This document shows, in pieces, positions 1-11,645 of a stretch of 64,000 bases of DNA. Source of the DNA: Perognathus longimembris pacificus (lineage: Eukaryota > Chordata > Mammalia > Rodentia > Heteromyidae); the NCBI RefSeq assembly GCF_023159225.1, contig NC_063174.1, forward strand, positions 29,099,983-29,163,982, read 5' to 3'. Position 1 is the first letter of the stretch, and each line of letters begins with the position of its first letter. A program made the translations under genes and the position numbers. A model generated the notes under the pieces. The model saw only the letters and a list, made by a program, of their open reading frames with translations, had not been told where the DNA came from and did no database searches.

Positions 1-380
1 ATAATCAGTCAGGAAGGCAGTGATCGCCAGCCCTGAAGGGAATAATCAGAGAGCTGACTGCAGATAAAGGAAGATTTGGGGACAGAAAGGAAGAGGGGAT
101 GACGTGCGTAGAAGGTGCTGGATACAAATCTTTGCAGTTTTGCCAGATGCCAGAGTTTACATCTTTATTCATTTTCAACTCTCTGTTCACAAGATCTGCT
201 GGCCCATGAAAGAAAGGAAGAGGGATTTAGTCAACAGAAACTGGCTCTCTCTTCAGCAGTTGTATGATTTAGGGGTTGCTAGGGGCTCTGGGGCAAATGC
301 CAAAATACCCCATGCAGGCCAGACCAAAATGGGCTTCCATAGTAAGTGAATGTTCATCAGTCCATGCTTGCTTTTTACAG
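1..380 (+). other. DAAM1: DAAM1 intron, 3' part
   Basis: Intronic sequence upstream of the first DAAM1 exon in the window. It ends in a pyrimidine-containing acceptor, ctttttacag, at 371-380. The first exon begins inside a codon, so at least one coding exon lies to the left of the window. I see no repeat or other gene here. Confidence 0.75.
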
Positions 381-469
381 AATTAATCATTATCAGCAAA
401 GATTGCAATCACTGTACTTCAAAAAGAAGTTTGCAGAGCGTGTAGCAGAAGTGAAGCCCAAAGTAGAAG
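381..469 (+). CDS. DAAM1: DAAM1 exon (FH2 domain, part 1)
   Basis: Internal coding exon of 89 bp. It is flanked by an acceptor ending at 380 and a gtaaag donor at 470. The first base completes a codon begun upstream; 29 full codons and one leftover base follow. The translation starts [17 protein letters not shown] and ends KPKVE, which I recognise as the middle of the DAAM1 FH2 domain, the dimeric module that binds actin barbed ends and nucleates filaments. The reading phase continues exactly into the next exon. DAAM2 is the only close alternative; the C-terminal exons favour DAAM1. Confidence 0.93.
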
Positions 470-1293
470 GTAAAGTCAAGCTGCCTAGCTTAGAAATGGT
501 GTTTGTCTTAATTGCTGGGGTAGGAATTTGTTCTAAGTACACAGACTAAACAGGATCCCTTTGGTGATGTTTTTACTTGAAATCTTTTTGAAATGCCGAT
601 GAATGTTTACTTAAGGTCAGCACCTGACACGGGCCTGGGCTGGACTCTTCAAGGCTGGCCTTTTGACCATATGGGTGTAGCTAAGGAATGGATTTGGCTG
701 CTACTAGCATTTAACCTATAATTAGCTTTCTTACAACAAGGCCTGACTAGATATTTCAAGGAATAAACTTAAGGCTGTTAATTTTTTGAATGTTTGAGAT
801 GTAGGTGAAACCAGCAAAGGACACAGCTATTGAATGTTGACTGCAATCAGAGTGCTTGATCTCTGATCTGAAGGTTGGCTAGAATCAGAGTGCTTGATCT
901 CTGATCCCTGATAGACCTTCAAGCTCTAACGTGTAATAAATTTGACCGACTCTCTATCAGTAATCCTGTTGATCTGACATACACCAGGCAAGGGAGTGTT
1001 TGCAAAGGAATGTTGGAAATGAAATTGCCATTCTGTGTATTCATAAATGCTTACTGTTCGTGAGTCAGCTTGGAAAAGGGCTGAGAAGGGAAAAGAATCT
1101 GCCAACATCTATGAAATCTTCACTACAAATACCTAAACTAGAGGCATCTACTTCTGCTGTTTTGAAAGTGCTCCTTGAAAGTCTAATGACCCACTCTTAC
1201 ATCTCCAGTATCTGTAAGATACTTGGATTTAGGATGGGTTTCACTGAAATTTTTGGTTATAACAGTAGTGTTTTTGTGTGTTTTGCTTTTAAG
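470..1293 (+). other. DAAM1: DAAM1 intron
   Basis: Intron between a gtaaag donor and a ttttaag acceptor. It looks like unique sequence. The only internal structure noticed is a 24-bp direct repeat with copies at 845-868 and 883-906. No SINE, L1 or RNA gene was seen. Confidence 0.8.
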
Positions 1294-1462
1294 CAATTCG
1301 TTCCAGCTCAGAGGAAATATTTAGAAGTGGTGCTCTCAAACAGTTGTTAGAGGTGGTTTTGGCATTTGGAAATTACATGAATAAAGGCCAAAGAGGCAAT
1401 GCCTACGGATTCAAGATATCCAGCCTCAACAAGATTGCAGACACAAAATCTAGTATTGACAA
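1294..1462 (+). CDS. DAAM1: DAAM1 exon (FH2 GNYMN motif)
   Basis: Internal exon of 169 bp with its acceptor at 1292-1293 and a gtaagt donor at 1463. Two bases complete the split Ala codon, 55 codons follow and two bases remain. The product includes [20 protein letters not shown], the most conserved formin FH2 signature (GNYMN), followed by [18 protein letters not shown]. In formins this helix-rich block helps form the FH2 post region that contacts actin and the dimer partner. Splice phase agrees with both neighbours and no disabling change is seen. Confidence 0.95.
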
Positions 1463-2469
1463 GTAAGTGTGGGATCTTCCAACATCTAAAGCATCTGAGT
1501 GCTCATATGAGCTTGAATTTCCACCACCACCACCACCCCCATGGTCCTCCTCGGCCTCCATGACATTGCAGTCTCCAGTTTGAACTTATGTCTTGGTCTC
1601 AATACTCTCCTACATTGACGCTTCTTTCCTCCATCACCAGAAGTTATCCACAAAGTCCCATTATAAATGCATAAGGATACCATCTGCTTCAAGTATTCTT
1701 TTATTGGTCCTGCCTTTGTGGAGTTTTCTTTGGGGAGTGGGAGGAAGAGAGAAAGTAAGCTGTTATAGTAAAATATCCCAAAATGAAGGCATTAACCATA
1801 AATGTACAGATTGAGAAATTTTGACGAATTAAACTCCCTCTTGTATAAACAAAGTCAGAAACTAGTGCACTACCAGCTCTCTGGACGTCTCCTCACAACT
1901 TCCTAGTCACTTCCTTTCTGTGGAGAACTGTGCTCTAAAGACAAGGAAAAACAGATAGCTGATGCCACAGTGTTAAGCTCGCTGGGTATTTAGGTTTCCT
2001 TTTTTCTTCACACATTGGAACTAACACCTAGATACTTGTATTTAGCAGTTAGTATTCAGCTATTCACTCAAAGACTCATTAAAATGATTCCTAGAAAGCA
2101 TACAACATGGAGCTAGGCTCCATGTCATTAACAGGTAAGATCATGAGGCTTGCTGACCCTGGTTTTCCTGAGAACTATGTTTCCTCAGGCTTCAAAGGAA
2201 CTTGTACAGTTGTTTCTAAGGCAAATGTCTCTGCACCTAAATTCCTTTTGGAAGTTCACTGTAATTATTCCTAGCTAATCAGGCTGTGTACCCTGTATTT
2301 TCTGCAGGGTTAGCAGAAATGAGCGGTGTGCTGAGCTGTTAGTTTTGCTCCGTGGCAGAGCAATGCACAGCAGCTGTGTCATAGGTTTGCCATCATACTT
2401 TTAACACAAGCCCTTGAACTTTTATAGAGCACCTCTACATGTGATTGTCACGGCAGCTGAAAGACACAA

Positions 2470-2600
2470 GCCAAATCTCTTATCACCTATGTCACAGAAG
2501 GAAACTGAGGCACTGACAAGTAACTAGCTCAGTTAGCTCCTCTAAGGTCACAAGCAGAGTATTTGGCCTCATAGGTTAGATAATGCCTGTTCTGTTTGTC
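2470..2600 (+). repeat. MIR-like SINE fragment
   Basis: The segment contains ggaaactgaggcactgacaa followed by aaggtcacaagcagagtatt. This resembles the MIR core (gaaactgaggca ... aaggtcaca) in order and spacing. It is diverged, as expected for an ancient mammalian repeat, and its ends are approximate. Confidence 0.6.
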
Positions 2601-3536
2601 AGTTCATAGCTGTACTCGCCAACAGTGGATTTTATTTAGAGGTTGTAATGGGGACTTCAGCCTCTTATTTGCATATAAAGAATAGCCCCATTTTAAAGAA
2701 AAGATATCCTCTTTAGCTTTATCTTCAGCCCTGCCCCCTGTACTGTTAATCTGGTATTCACATGATTATCTACTTATTGAGCTCACTGCAGACCTTTAAC
2801 GCTTTTCCAAAAAGATCTGATCTGATTTCTGATGGCTTTCTTTTCCGTCTTTATTTCTGCCTGAGAATATCGAATCCTCAAATGTGCATAAATGCAGTGC
2901 CTAGCCAAGTCCCTTGCCAATAACTCATCACTCACTCAACCCTCATTCAATCCAACTGCATAAATGGTGGCTCAGTCGGCACAAAGGGACATTCACTCAG
3001 CATGGAAGATGCAAGTTCCTGGTAACCACCAGGGACAGGACCAGTCAACTATGTGTCATTCAGTTGGTTCATTCTTCAAGAATTTGTGTTTAGCCAAATG
3101 AGGTATTATTTGGATAGCAAACAAATGTGTAGTGGCTGACCTGGTTTTAAGCCTTTGTACAGTAAGAAAGGCACATATAGTTAAGTTAGTGGAATTCTCT
3201 TTAAACAACAAAGCATTTCTCTAAAATAATGAAGAAAATGGCACTTTGAAGCAATTTCTTATGATGATAGCTGGTGTTTTGTTCCTTCTCTCTACCTTTA
3301 AGGTCAGACATGGACAGGACAGATAGGTTCTGTGAATAGCAAAATTTAAAATGGAAGGATAGAGCTGAATACAGGAACATACATAGAATTGTTCCCCACT
3401 GGTTTTTCTTTGCTAGGCTATCATGTTCTAATGAGAAGAAGAAAAAGGAAATTTTTTTGTCTTGTATTAACCTTGTAGATTAGCATACTTTCTAAATTAT
3501 GGAAATGTCTTCTGATTTGGGTAACTTTACTAGATT

Positions 3537-3690
3537 CGTAGTTGTTAACCTGTGGCTGAATGTCAGAGTCACCAGGAAGTCTTAACAAGCACCCCTGCCC
3601 TACCTCATTCCTCTTAAGTGAATCTCAGGGGCAATGCAAGCATCTGGAGGCCAGGTGATTACACTTTGCAGCTGAGATGGTGACAAGACT
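3537..3690 (+). repeat. MER5A-like DNA transposon fragment
   Basis: The stretch gttaacctgtggctgaatgt ... agagtcaccaggaagtctt ... gcatctggaggccaggtgat resembles the MER5A/hAT-Charlie consensus as I remember it. It is old and fragmentary. The family assignment needs a RepeatMasker alignment. Confidence 0.45.
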
Positions 3691-4191
3691 AGACTAACAC
3701 AGCATTGCCTGATGGCATTATCAGACACCCCCACTTTTCAAGCCAGGTTAGTCAGGGTTCAGCACTGTCACCACCAGAGAGGGATTGGCATAGCCAACTG
3801 TTGTAACTGCAAAGTGTCATGAAGTTACGAGCTCAAGTGTTCCTAAAATTAGAAGTTTATTCACAGCTGCAAGCACATCATATACATACTGGCACAGTTA
3901 TGGCTCCATTCCAGGGCCAGACCTGAAATATGGGACCTTGTGCTTTCTGCCCACCCTTGGGATTAAACTTTTAAGAACTATCAATACTTGTCATCAGCAA
4001 GTTGCTTCTTCAAATTGAAAAGTATTTTAAGCAATTTACATTTGAAAAGCATTGCAACTACTTTTAGATTTGAAAATAGCTTCTCCTTTAAGGGATTAAG
4101 CATCTCTCACTCCTTTCCTCTTCCACCTGGTTCTGCTTGTCAGGAGCTTTCAGATTACTCACGTGGAATATTTTTCCCTTCTAATTTATAG

Positions 4192-4299
4192 GAACATTAC
4201 CCTTTTGCACTATCTTATCACTATTGTGGAAAATAAATACCCCAAGGTTCTCAACCTAAATGAAGAATTGAGGGATATTCCCCAAGCAGCGAAAGTAAA
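4192..4299 (+). CDS. DAAM1: DAAM1 exon (FH2 domain)
   Basis: Internal exon of 108 bp. It follows a ctaatttatag acceptor and ends at a gtaagt donor. Its first base closes a Lys codon and its last two open an Asn codon, so phase is kept. It encodes NITLLHYLITIVENKYPKVL and then NLNEELRDIPQAAKV, part of the helical C-terminal half of the FH2 domain. HYL-I and the ENKYP block are typical of DAAM and mDia-type formins. No stop or frameshift is present. Confidence 0.94.
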
Positions 4300-5049
4300 G
4301 TAAGTACTCACAGTGAATCATTTGAGCTTTTCAGGTCACTTGAACAAGAGGTTAGCCATTGAGGTGGTTGGCTGGCATTTTATGAAGTGCAGTGCATAAA
4401 GTGAGTCTTTTGGTTTGTTTTCCTCTGGGTGTTACATGAAACAAAGTGCAAATTACATCTCAATCATTTAAATGTGTTACAAGGTTTTTAATGTATTTGT
4501 ATTCCTTTAGAATTCTTGCTACCATGTACAACTTTTAGTAAAACCTATTGTGTACTGAGTTATTAAGAGTAGGAAAGGAAAGTGGTCTTATTAATGCTTT
4601 TGAAAAGTGATTCTATCAAACACAGGTAGAAAGGAGCACCCTGAGTTAAGTGAAGATACATGGTTAAGAAAATAAATACAAGGTTTAAATATAAGATGTT
4701 GCTTATAATTACCACATGTGCACATTCTCCCTGAAACCAAGGCAACCCTTTAATGAAAAGCAGTCCTTATGCAAATTAAGAAACTAAAAATAAAATGGAA
4801 ACTTGCCAAACTTTTACCACAGACTTAACACTATATTTCAGGACTAGGAAGCAAGCATTTTTCCTTGCTGCACCTCTCCTCCCCTTTTGACAATGTCTTT
4901 ATATTATGTATATGAATGTATTATGAATATGTATGTAAGCTTTTTTGCAGTAATTGAATTGCAGAATGTGAGAAGTATGATGAGCAGCTAATGTTTCCCT
5001 CTGTCAAATTTGGTAGAAGTCTACAATGAAAAATGTGAAATTAAAGTAT

Positions 5050-5283
5050 CCACGCACAGGTGGCTTATGCCTATAATTAGTCTTAGCTATTCAGGCAGCT
5101 GAGACCTGAGGATCACAATGAAAAGCCAGGCCAGGCCGGAAAGTCCATCAAACTCATATTTCCATTTATACATCAAAAAGCCAAAAGAGGAGCTGTGGCT
5201 TCATTGGTACAGTGCCAGACTTGAGTGAAAAGGCTAAGGGACAGTTCGCAGGCTTTGAGATCAAGGCCAGTGCCAGCATTAAT
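5050..5283 (+). repeat. ID/B1-like composite SINE
   Basis: A left part (gtggcttatgcctataat ... agctattcaggcagctgaga) resembles the 7SL/B1 type. It is joined to an ID-like right part (gaggagctgtggcttcattgg ... cttgagtgaaaaggctaag). The 3' tail runs straight into a GATA array. The copy is diverged and its ends are approximate. Confidence 0.75.
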
Positions 5284-5284
5284 A

Positions 5285-5342
<58 letters not shown>

Positions 5343-5356
5343 GAATGAATGAAGTA
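5284..5356. repeat. (GATA)n microsatellite
   Basis: About fourteen uninterrupted gata units follow the SINE tail, then a few gaat units. Confidence 0.95.
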
Positions 5357-5391
5357 ACTGAAGTACTGGTGAGTTTCTTTGTTATTTTTCT

Positions 5392-5516
5392 TCCTGCCTG
5401 CCTTCCTTCCTTCCTTCCTTCCTTCCTTCTTTCCTTCCTTCCTTCCTTCCTTCCTTCCTTCCCTCCCTCCCCCCCCTCCCTCTTATCTTTCCTACCTTTT
5501 CTTTCTCTCTCTCTCT
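5392..5516. repeat. (CCTT)n / CT-rich tract
   Basis: A cctt/ttcc tetranucleotide array grades into C-rich and (ct)n sequence. The short Pro/Ser/Leu-rich open frames across it are translation artefacts. It abuts the poly-T side of the next, minus-strand SINE. Confidence 0.95.
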
Positions 5517-5748
5517 CGATCAGTCATGGGGCTTAAATTCAGGGCCTGGGCATGGGCACTGTCCCTGAGCTTTTTCACTCAAGGCTAGTGCTCTACAACT
5601 TTGAGCCACAGCTTTCACTTCCAGGTTTTGAGTGATTTATTGGAGATAAGAGTCTCACAGGCTTTCTTGGCAGGACTGGTTTCAAACTGTGATCCTCAAA
5701 TCTCAGCATCCTGAGTAGCTAGGATTATAGGCCACTAGCACCCAGCTT
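5517..5748 (-). repeat. ID/B1-like composite SINE
   Basis: Reverse-complement copy of the composite SINE. The ID-like part (cactcaaggctagtgctcta) comes first and the B1-like part (ctcagcatcctgagtagcta) second. It is a standard 230-bp copy inserted opposite to DAAM1. Confidence 0.8.
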
Positions 5749-5872
5749 TCTTATATGTTATGATCTATCTGTGAGAACTAAGTTTTAGTCTGTAATGTGA
5801 ATGTGACTATAGATCAGCTCATTTTTTTATGCTATCAGAGAGAGCCAAGTTGGATACAAAATCTATTTCTAT

Positions 5873-5988
5873 TTTTTCTTTTGGTTTTTTGGGTTTTTTG
5901 TCAGTTGTGGTGCTTGAACTCAGGGCCTGCACACTGTCCTTGAGCCTATTTATGCTCAAAGCTAGTGCTCTACCACAACTCCACTTCC
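5873..5988 (-). repeat. Short ID-like SINE with target duplication
   Basis: Minus-strand ID-like unit with a T-rich start and ctcaaagctagtgctctacc. It is flanked by exact 15-bp repeats AAAATCTATTTCTAT at 5858-5872 and 5989-6003, the target-site duplication left by L1-driven insertion. Only the right monomer of the composite SINE is present. Confidence 0.85.
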
Positions 5989-6221
5989 AAAATCTATTTC
6001 TATATATAGTAATTTGCTGAAGTGAAGTTTGTGTGAGATTAAAACATAAAATACTTGTACATATGGGAGACATTTCTCTTCTATTTTTTAAGCTGGAAAT
6101 ATGCCTCCTGACTGCAGAAAACAAAAACCTAATTCTAAACCTAAATTCCATGACTTTAAAATGCCACAGTTTTTAAGCATGGGAGACATTTTTTTTTTTT
6201 AACCATTTGAAACTAACTGGC

Positions 6222-6433
6222 AGCCAGGTGCCAGTAGATCACACCTGTACTCCTAGCTACTCAGGAGACTGAGATCTGAGGATTGCCATTTGAAGCCAGC
6301 TTGTACAAGAAAGTCCATGAGACTCCGATTACCTCTTTAACAACCAAAAAGCTGGAAGAAGAACTTTAGCTGAAGTGGTAGAGCAGTAGCCTTGAGCAAA
6401 AAAGTTTGGCCCCAAGTTTAAGTCCCAGGGACT

Positions 6434-6434
<1 letters not shown>
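6222..6434 (+). repeat. ID/B1-like composite SINE
   Basis: Starts ccaggtgccagtagatcaca, continues with tcctagctactcaggagact, and ends with an ID-like half (tagcagtagccttgagcaaa). The tail continues into a CA repeat. Confidence 0.8.
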
Positions 6435-6489
<55 letters not shown>

Positions 6490-6495
6490 CGCACC
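6435..6495. repeat. (CA)n microsatellite
   Basis: About 60 bp of ca dinucleotides with a few gc interruptions, directly attached to the 3' end of a SINE. Confidence 0.95.
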
Positions 6496-6591
6496 TATAT
6501 AGATTTCCAAGCATGAACTATTTAAAGCCATCATATATTTAATTCTTGTAAGTCATATGCTGATGTACTAACATGTTGCTATTTACAACAG

Positions 6592-6652
6592 CATGACTGA
6601 GCTGGACAAAGAAATAAATACCTTGAGAAGTGGCTTGAAAGCAGTAGAGACA
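6592..6652 (+). CDS. DAAM1: DAAM1 exon (end of FH2 core)
   Basis: Short internal exon of 61 bp between the acceptor tttacaacag and a gtgagt donor. The first base completes an Asn codon; 20 codons follow, MTELDKEINTLRSGLKAVET, and the exon ends on a codon boundary. The sequence is a charged helix of the DAAM1 FH2 C-terminal region. The small size and phase match its neighbours. Confidence 0.93.
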
Positions 6653-8130
6653 GTGAGTATTGCCTTCCTATTCTAATTTCTAGTCTTTTCACTATCTCTA
6701 GTGCTGGTGACTTCCAGCCCATGAGTCACTCATCATTTTGGCATGTGGTCAAACATCTATTGATTCAAAAACCCAACAACCAACATGCAAAGGCATGTTG
6801 TGTTTAGCCTGGCAACTCAGTTGCAGGCAGCCAAATATCATGGGTGGGTCACTGCATCCAGAGTGGGAGCTAGGTCTGGAGTGCCACCAGTTTCCCTGGG
6901 AGTCAGGCCTTGTTGCAGTGAGTAGGAGGTGCTTCCTAGTTCTCAAGAACCTCCTCACTGTCTAGAACCTACTAATGATGGCTTTATTTTCACTACAGCA
7001 CTAGAATTTCTATGCTGCCTTTGAGTCAGTCTTTTGAGGACAGTTTACTAGCAGGCACTGGGCTACACAGGCTCAAGATGAGTGGGTCACAATAATTCAG
7101 AATCCTTGTCCTCCCATTTTGAAATAATCAAGAGTATCCAGATCTTTAGCATGGCCACGTGAAAATAAGCACAGTGATTACAGAGATGCCATGAGGAAAG
7201 GCAAGATTCGGGGTTATCTGGAGGTTTTGGAATGACGAGCATGAACTAGAGGCAACACCTCTTCTGGAGAAGAACTTGGAGGGAAGAACTTGGGGTAAAC
7301 ATAGATGCATGGGGAAGAGGTGGCCCCTGATCAGGACACAGAGAGGAGTCAGAGTAATGAAACACAACTGTGCCATGCAGTATCCTGTGGGAACTTCAGG
7401 AATGCTGCTCCCAGGGAGAGGAGGGCCAGGGATGAAAAGCATCTAGCAGGCACAGAGGAGAGCTTGGTGGAGGAGCCTGATTCTCAAGCAGCTTGTCCCC
7501 ACAGAACATCTATCAGTAGTACCATGGGACCCTCCCTTCTTTTTTCTTTTTTAATCACAAAACTATACCATATAGCATGTTGAATTCTTAAAAGACATAT
7601 TCCTAATGAAATTTAAATACCAGTGTCTTTTGCTATACATTTAGGAGCATATGAAGGTTATTTTTCCCCTGGAACACTGGGCTGATAGGAGAGAAAGTCA
7701 CTATATAAATTCTCTTTCTCCTGGCTTTAGTGGACCCAGAGACCTAGAACACCTGTAATGCTCTTCCACAGCTCTCATTGAAGCCAGGCTGGACCAGGGC
7801 ACTTTGGGCAAGGCTTGATTGGTAACCTCAGTTACCTCCTGTTGTCCAAAGATGGCTTTCTTCATACTAGCATGGGGGTTGTGACATCTCTAAGCCCAGT
7901 AGTGGACTTTCTGACCCCCCTCATCTGAGTCAGCTCAGACTGAGGCTTGGGAGCCTCAGTCCTCTAGGCGTCCTCTAGGACACCTTGTATTTTTGGTTTA
8001 TTAAAGAATAGTTTTGCTGGGTCATAAAAAGTGCTCCTGCATCATGCATGCTCTTCATCAGAAAAGGCCTACAAAAATATTTGTTCCCCCTCCCTGTTCC
8101 CCAGCAGCTAGCATGTCAAGATATATCACT

Positions 8131-8330
8131 GTAAGCTGGGTGTCAGTGGCTCATGGTTATAATCTAGCTACTCAGGAGTCTGAGAACCAGAAGTCCACAG
8201 TTCGAAGCCAGCCTAGATAAGACAGTCAAAAGATTCCATCTCCAATCAATTAGTGAAAAGGTAGAGTACTAGCCATGAGCATGCAAACCATGTGTGCAAT
8301 TCCTAGTACTAGCTTTAAAAAAACAAAAGC
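8131..8330 (+). repeat. ID/B1-like composite SINE
   Basis: The motif tcatggttataatctagcta is followed by tcaggagtctgagaacc and an ID-like right half that ends in an A-rich tail. Diverged copy. Confidence 0.7.
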
Positions 8331-8333
8331 AAG

Positions 8334-8485
8334 GTTGGCACCAGTGACTAATGCCTATAATCCTAGCTACTCAGGAGGCTGAAACCTGAAAATCACAGTT
8401 TGAAGCCAGCTCAGGCAGGAAGGTACACAAGACTCCTGACTCCAGTAAACTTCTCAGAAAAAGCCAGAAGTGACACTGTGGAATG
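8334..8485 (+). repeat. ID/B1-like SINE, 3' truncated
   Basis: Second SINE in the same orientation, inserted next to the tail of the first: gcaccagtgactaatgccta and tagctactcaggaggctgaa. It breaks off early in the ID-like half, after gccagaagtgacactgtgg. Confidence 0.7.
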
Positions 8486-9523
8486 ATACTTTCAAGAATC
8501 CCTACACAATAACTTTCCTATCCCTACATCCAAACCACACGAATACTCATTTTATAAATGTTAGAACTGGAGCAATTTCTTCTCATCAGAGCCAACATCA
8601 TTAATAGGAGTTTTCATTTGTGTTATTTCATTTGATTCTCATGGTGATATGAATATTGATATCCTTTACAAATGTGAGGACGTGAAAGCCAGATTTATTT
8701 GCCATGGATTTAAAAACAAGTCATCAGCAGACCTGGGTCAGAAGCCATAGCCTGTGACTGCTATACTTCTGCTCATTAGTTATGTCTGCTAAAGCAGGTG
8801 CTGAAGAAAATGAGGTGATCTGTTGAAGTCTGTTGGTCAACTATGTAGTTTTTACTGATATTATGGAGACAGGAAGACATGAGTTCAAATTCTGCCTCTA
8901 TCATTGACTAGCTTCTAGAAGTCTTAGGTGAAGAAACTCAATCCCTCTAGCCCTCATATATGTCTGCACCATGGAGATAGCAATGCTTCACTCAGAGAGG
9001 CATTGTTAAATGTTAAGTCAGAAAATACATTGGCAATGGTTGAAACTAATGATTGAATTTTGACTTGAATTATTTGTGTGTAATCATAATGGAAAATATG
9101 AGAAACCAATAAGAAACAAATTCTAACACCTAACTAATCACAAAAACCTACTGGCATGGACAAGAAGAAAAAGAATAGTTGACTCTGCTGCACAAATGTA
9201 GTCAAAATCCTGCTGCCTAGGCCATGACTTGGGATGTACATAAACTTGGTGGGAGGGGCATCAAGACACCAAAATTCTGAGATCAGAATATATACCATCC
9301 AAGTCTTTCACTCACAAACACTTTGAATCCAGTTTACTCACCTTCAGAAGCTGGAATGAGAAATCATATTTACTCAGCTAATTAGTTGACTTGCTATGTT
9401 CAGATATTGTACATGTGAGCATGGCTCTGGCATGGAGAGGGCATTCAATTCAAGGCATATGGAATAGGAGACGAGGTATGTCTGTACTTGAAGCCTATGC
9501 TGCCATTAACCATTGTGTTTCAG

Positions 9524-9655
9524 GAGTTGGAGTATCAGAAGACTCAGCCCCCACAGCCTGGAGATAAGTTTGTGTCTGTTGTGAGCCAGTTCATCACCGT
9601 TGCCAGCTTCAGCTTCTCTGATGTTGAGGATCTTCTAGCAGAAGCTAAAGACTTG
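9524..9655 (+). CDS. DAAM1: DAAM1 exon (FH2 C-terminus)
   Basis: Internal exon of 132 bp and exactly 44 codons (phase 0 at both ends). The acceptor tgtgtttcag is at 9514-9523 and a gtaact donor at 9656. It encodes [20 protein letters not shown] followed by [20 protein letters not shown] and [15 protein letters not shown] and the following helix are recognisable DAAM1 sequence near the C-terminal border of the FH2 domain. The donor departs from consensus at the +4 to +6 positions but is usable. Confidence 0.94.
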
Positions 9656-10278
9656 GTAACTTGCCCCTGACAGTAGTGTTGTTTGACTAGGCTGGGCTTT
9701 TATGTGGTCTTTTTTCATTTGGAACCAATGGTATACTCTTTGGGAAATGGCAGGAATGGAATCCAAATATCTTAGTCAGGAAATAAAGTTGCATATAATT
9801 GTTTACTAGATTCTATTGCTATTCTATATTCTAGTCTATATTCTATTCTATAGCATAGTTGTATATTCACACATGAAAGGACTCTGATTAATCAAAACAC
9901 TCTTGCTATCTAACTGACCTGTTAACAAGATCATGAAGTTTCCCTTTGATTACTTTGGACTGAAGTGTTCTTCTTGAGGGATTTTAGTAGTTTAGAAAGC
10001 CAGGAGAAAGTGTGATAAGAACATATATGGAATATGCTTGACTGAGACAGAAGCCTTAGGGTCAGAATAGGCGCTCTGTGAATCTCCAGCAAGAGTTTTA
10101 AAATGACTTACATTTTAATGCATAGCCTCTTTAATAAGCCTGTTTTTTAATAAGAGATTTCTTTTTTGCAAATCTTGCTATTTAAAATTTCATTCTCCTG
10201 TGGAGGAAAGTTTTTGTTGTCTAATGACTAAGACTTTAAAACACCCTCTTCTTTTGTTACATCTTCTTTCATATATAT

Positions 10279-10304
10279 ACACACACACACATACACACAC
10301 ACAT
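10279..10304. repeat. (CA)n microsatellite
   Basis: Short run of ca with ta interruptions. Confidence 0.85.
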
Positions 10305-11298
10305 ATTTGCAAGCATTCTCTCTCCTTCTCTTCCCTTCTGTTTATAAATAATATGAAGCCTGTACCCCACCCCACTGAATTCTTTCACAATGTCCATCTC
10401 TCAGTTACCACCACACTGTTCTTTTTCTTGTCTCTTTTTCCAAAACTGAGTAATGGATATCATTTTTGTCTGTGTCACCTGTTCAGTTATAGTTACAGAT
10501 ATAGTTCAGAGTTAGTCATGTAAGACTATGCGTACATACCAGTTTAAAGTCAGACTTAGACTGTGTTAACATTAGCTAATCTCAATAGTAAACTCCCTCT
10601 GCAGCCTTTCTAAACAAATGAGAGGATAATATATGTCCAAATGACTGCCATTAGAGGTCCAGCCTCTCACATCCTACAAGAAACACTAGTCAAGTGATTT
10701 CAACAGCCATGGTCCACACATTTACCCTGAATTCCCATCCATGTCTTTTGTAGGCCCCCTCATCCTTCAAAGAAGAGGTCTCCCTTGCCTCCAGTACCCC
10801 GCCCCCAATAACTACCTCACTATGTAACTCAACAATGGTTACAAGATTCCATTGAGTCATTACTTGTCATTTAAATGGACATGTATAAAACCTATTTTTT
10901 GTATATTTCGTATGGGAACTTTAATCTGGCACTAGTTTTCAACAGATTGCTAAGACTAAAATATACATGACTTCATCATCACTAGGATTCCTAGATAAAA
11001 AGATCATTTGGGATGAAGTGCATGAACTTGGATATTTTAGAAATTCAATTGTAGACTGTTTATTGCTATTTTGTTCATACCAGAACTTTTAGAAATTAGC
11101 TCATAAAAGTATGCAGCAGGCTACAAGACTATAATGTGGTGTGTGAAAAATGTTCTGTTTTTCCTTAAAGAACTCTTTGGTAAAAGACTATTTCCAAATA
11201 AGTACAGCATTGAGAACAACTCCACATTAAGAGAAAAATACCAGTAAATTTTTACCATAATCTTTAAAATATGAAATAGCAATTATAAAATATCCTTC

Positions 11299-11300
<2 letters not shown>

Positions 11301-11329
<29 letters not shown>

Positions 11330-11330
11330 A
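11301..11330. repeat. (CA)n microsatellite
   Basis: About 15 ca units at the T-rich end of an old minus-strand SINE. Confidence 0.9.
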
Positions 11331-11335
11331 CTAAA

Positions 11336-11645
11336 GTTTTTTTTTTCTCTTTTGGTGGAACTAGAGCTGAGCTCAGGGTCTTAATTTTGTAGGCAGGTGC
11401 TCTGTAACTAATAATACCTCCAGCTCTGCCTTGCACTGGTTATTTTTGAGATAGGGGCTATGTTCTACCTATTTCAGCTTACCACAGTAACTAGAATGAC
11501 AAGCATGTGCCCCTCTGTCTAGCTATTGGTTAAGGAAGAGGCTCACAAACTTTTCTTCCCAGGCTGGCCTTGAACCTTAATCTCCCCTTTCTCTCATTCT
11601 TCCAAGTAGTTAGGATTACAAATATGAGCCACTGGCAACTAGCTC
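11336..11645 (-). repeat. Old B1/ID-like SINE cluster
   Basis: Minus-strand remnants: gagctcagggtctta, a B1-like ttgagataggggctatgt, and caggctggccttgaacctta ending in gttaggattacaaatatgag. It is probably two nested or adjacent old SINEs. Borders are approximate. Confidence 0.55.

Larger units (their letters stand above)
1463..4191 (+). other. DAAM1: DAAM1 intron
   Basis: Intron of 2.7 kb, mostly unique sequence. It holds an ancient MIR-like fragment near 2470-2600 and a MER5A-like DNA-transposon fragment near 3537-3690, both annotated separately. No further gene or RNA was recognised. Confidence 0.8.
4300..6591 (+). other. DAAM1: DAAM1 intron rich in SINEs
   Basis: Intron whose right half is dominated by four SINEs and three microsatellites, listed separately. 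4300-5045 looks unique. The intron ends at the acceptor atttacaacag. Confidence 0.75.
6653..9523 (+). other. DAAM1: DAAM1 intron
   Basis: Intron of 2.9 kb. 6653-8130 and 8515-9523 appear unique; two SINEs lie between. Open frames such as those near 6738-6965 and 7146-7583 have no recognisable protein features, so I do not call them genes. Confidence 0.75.
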
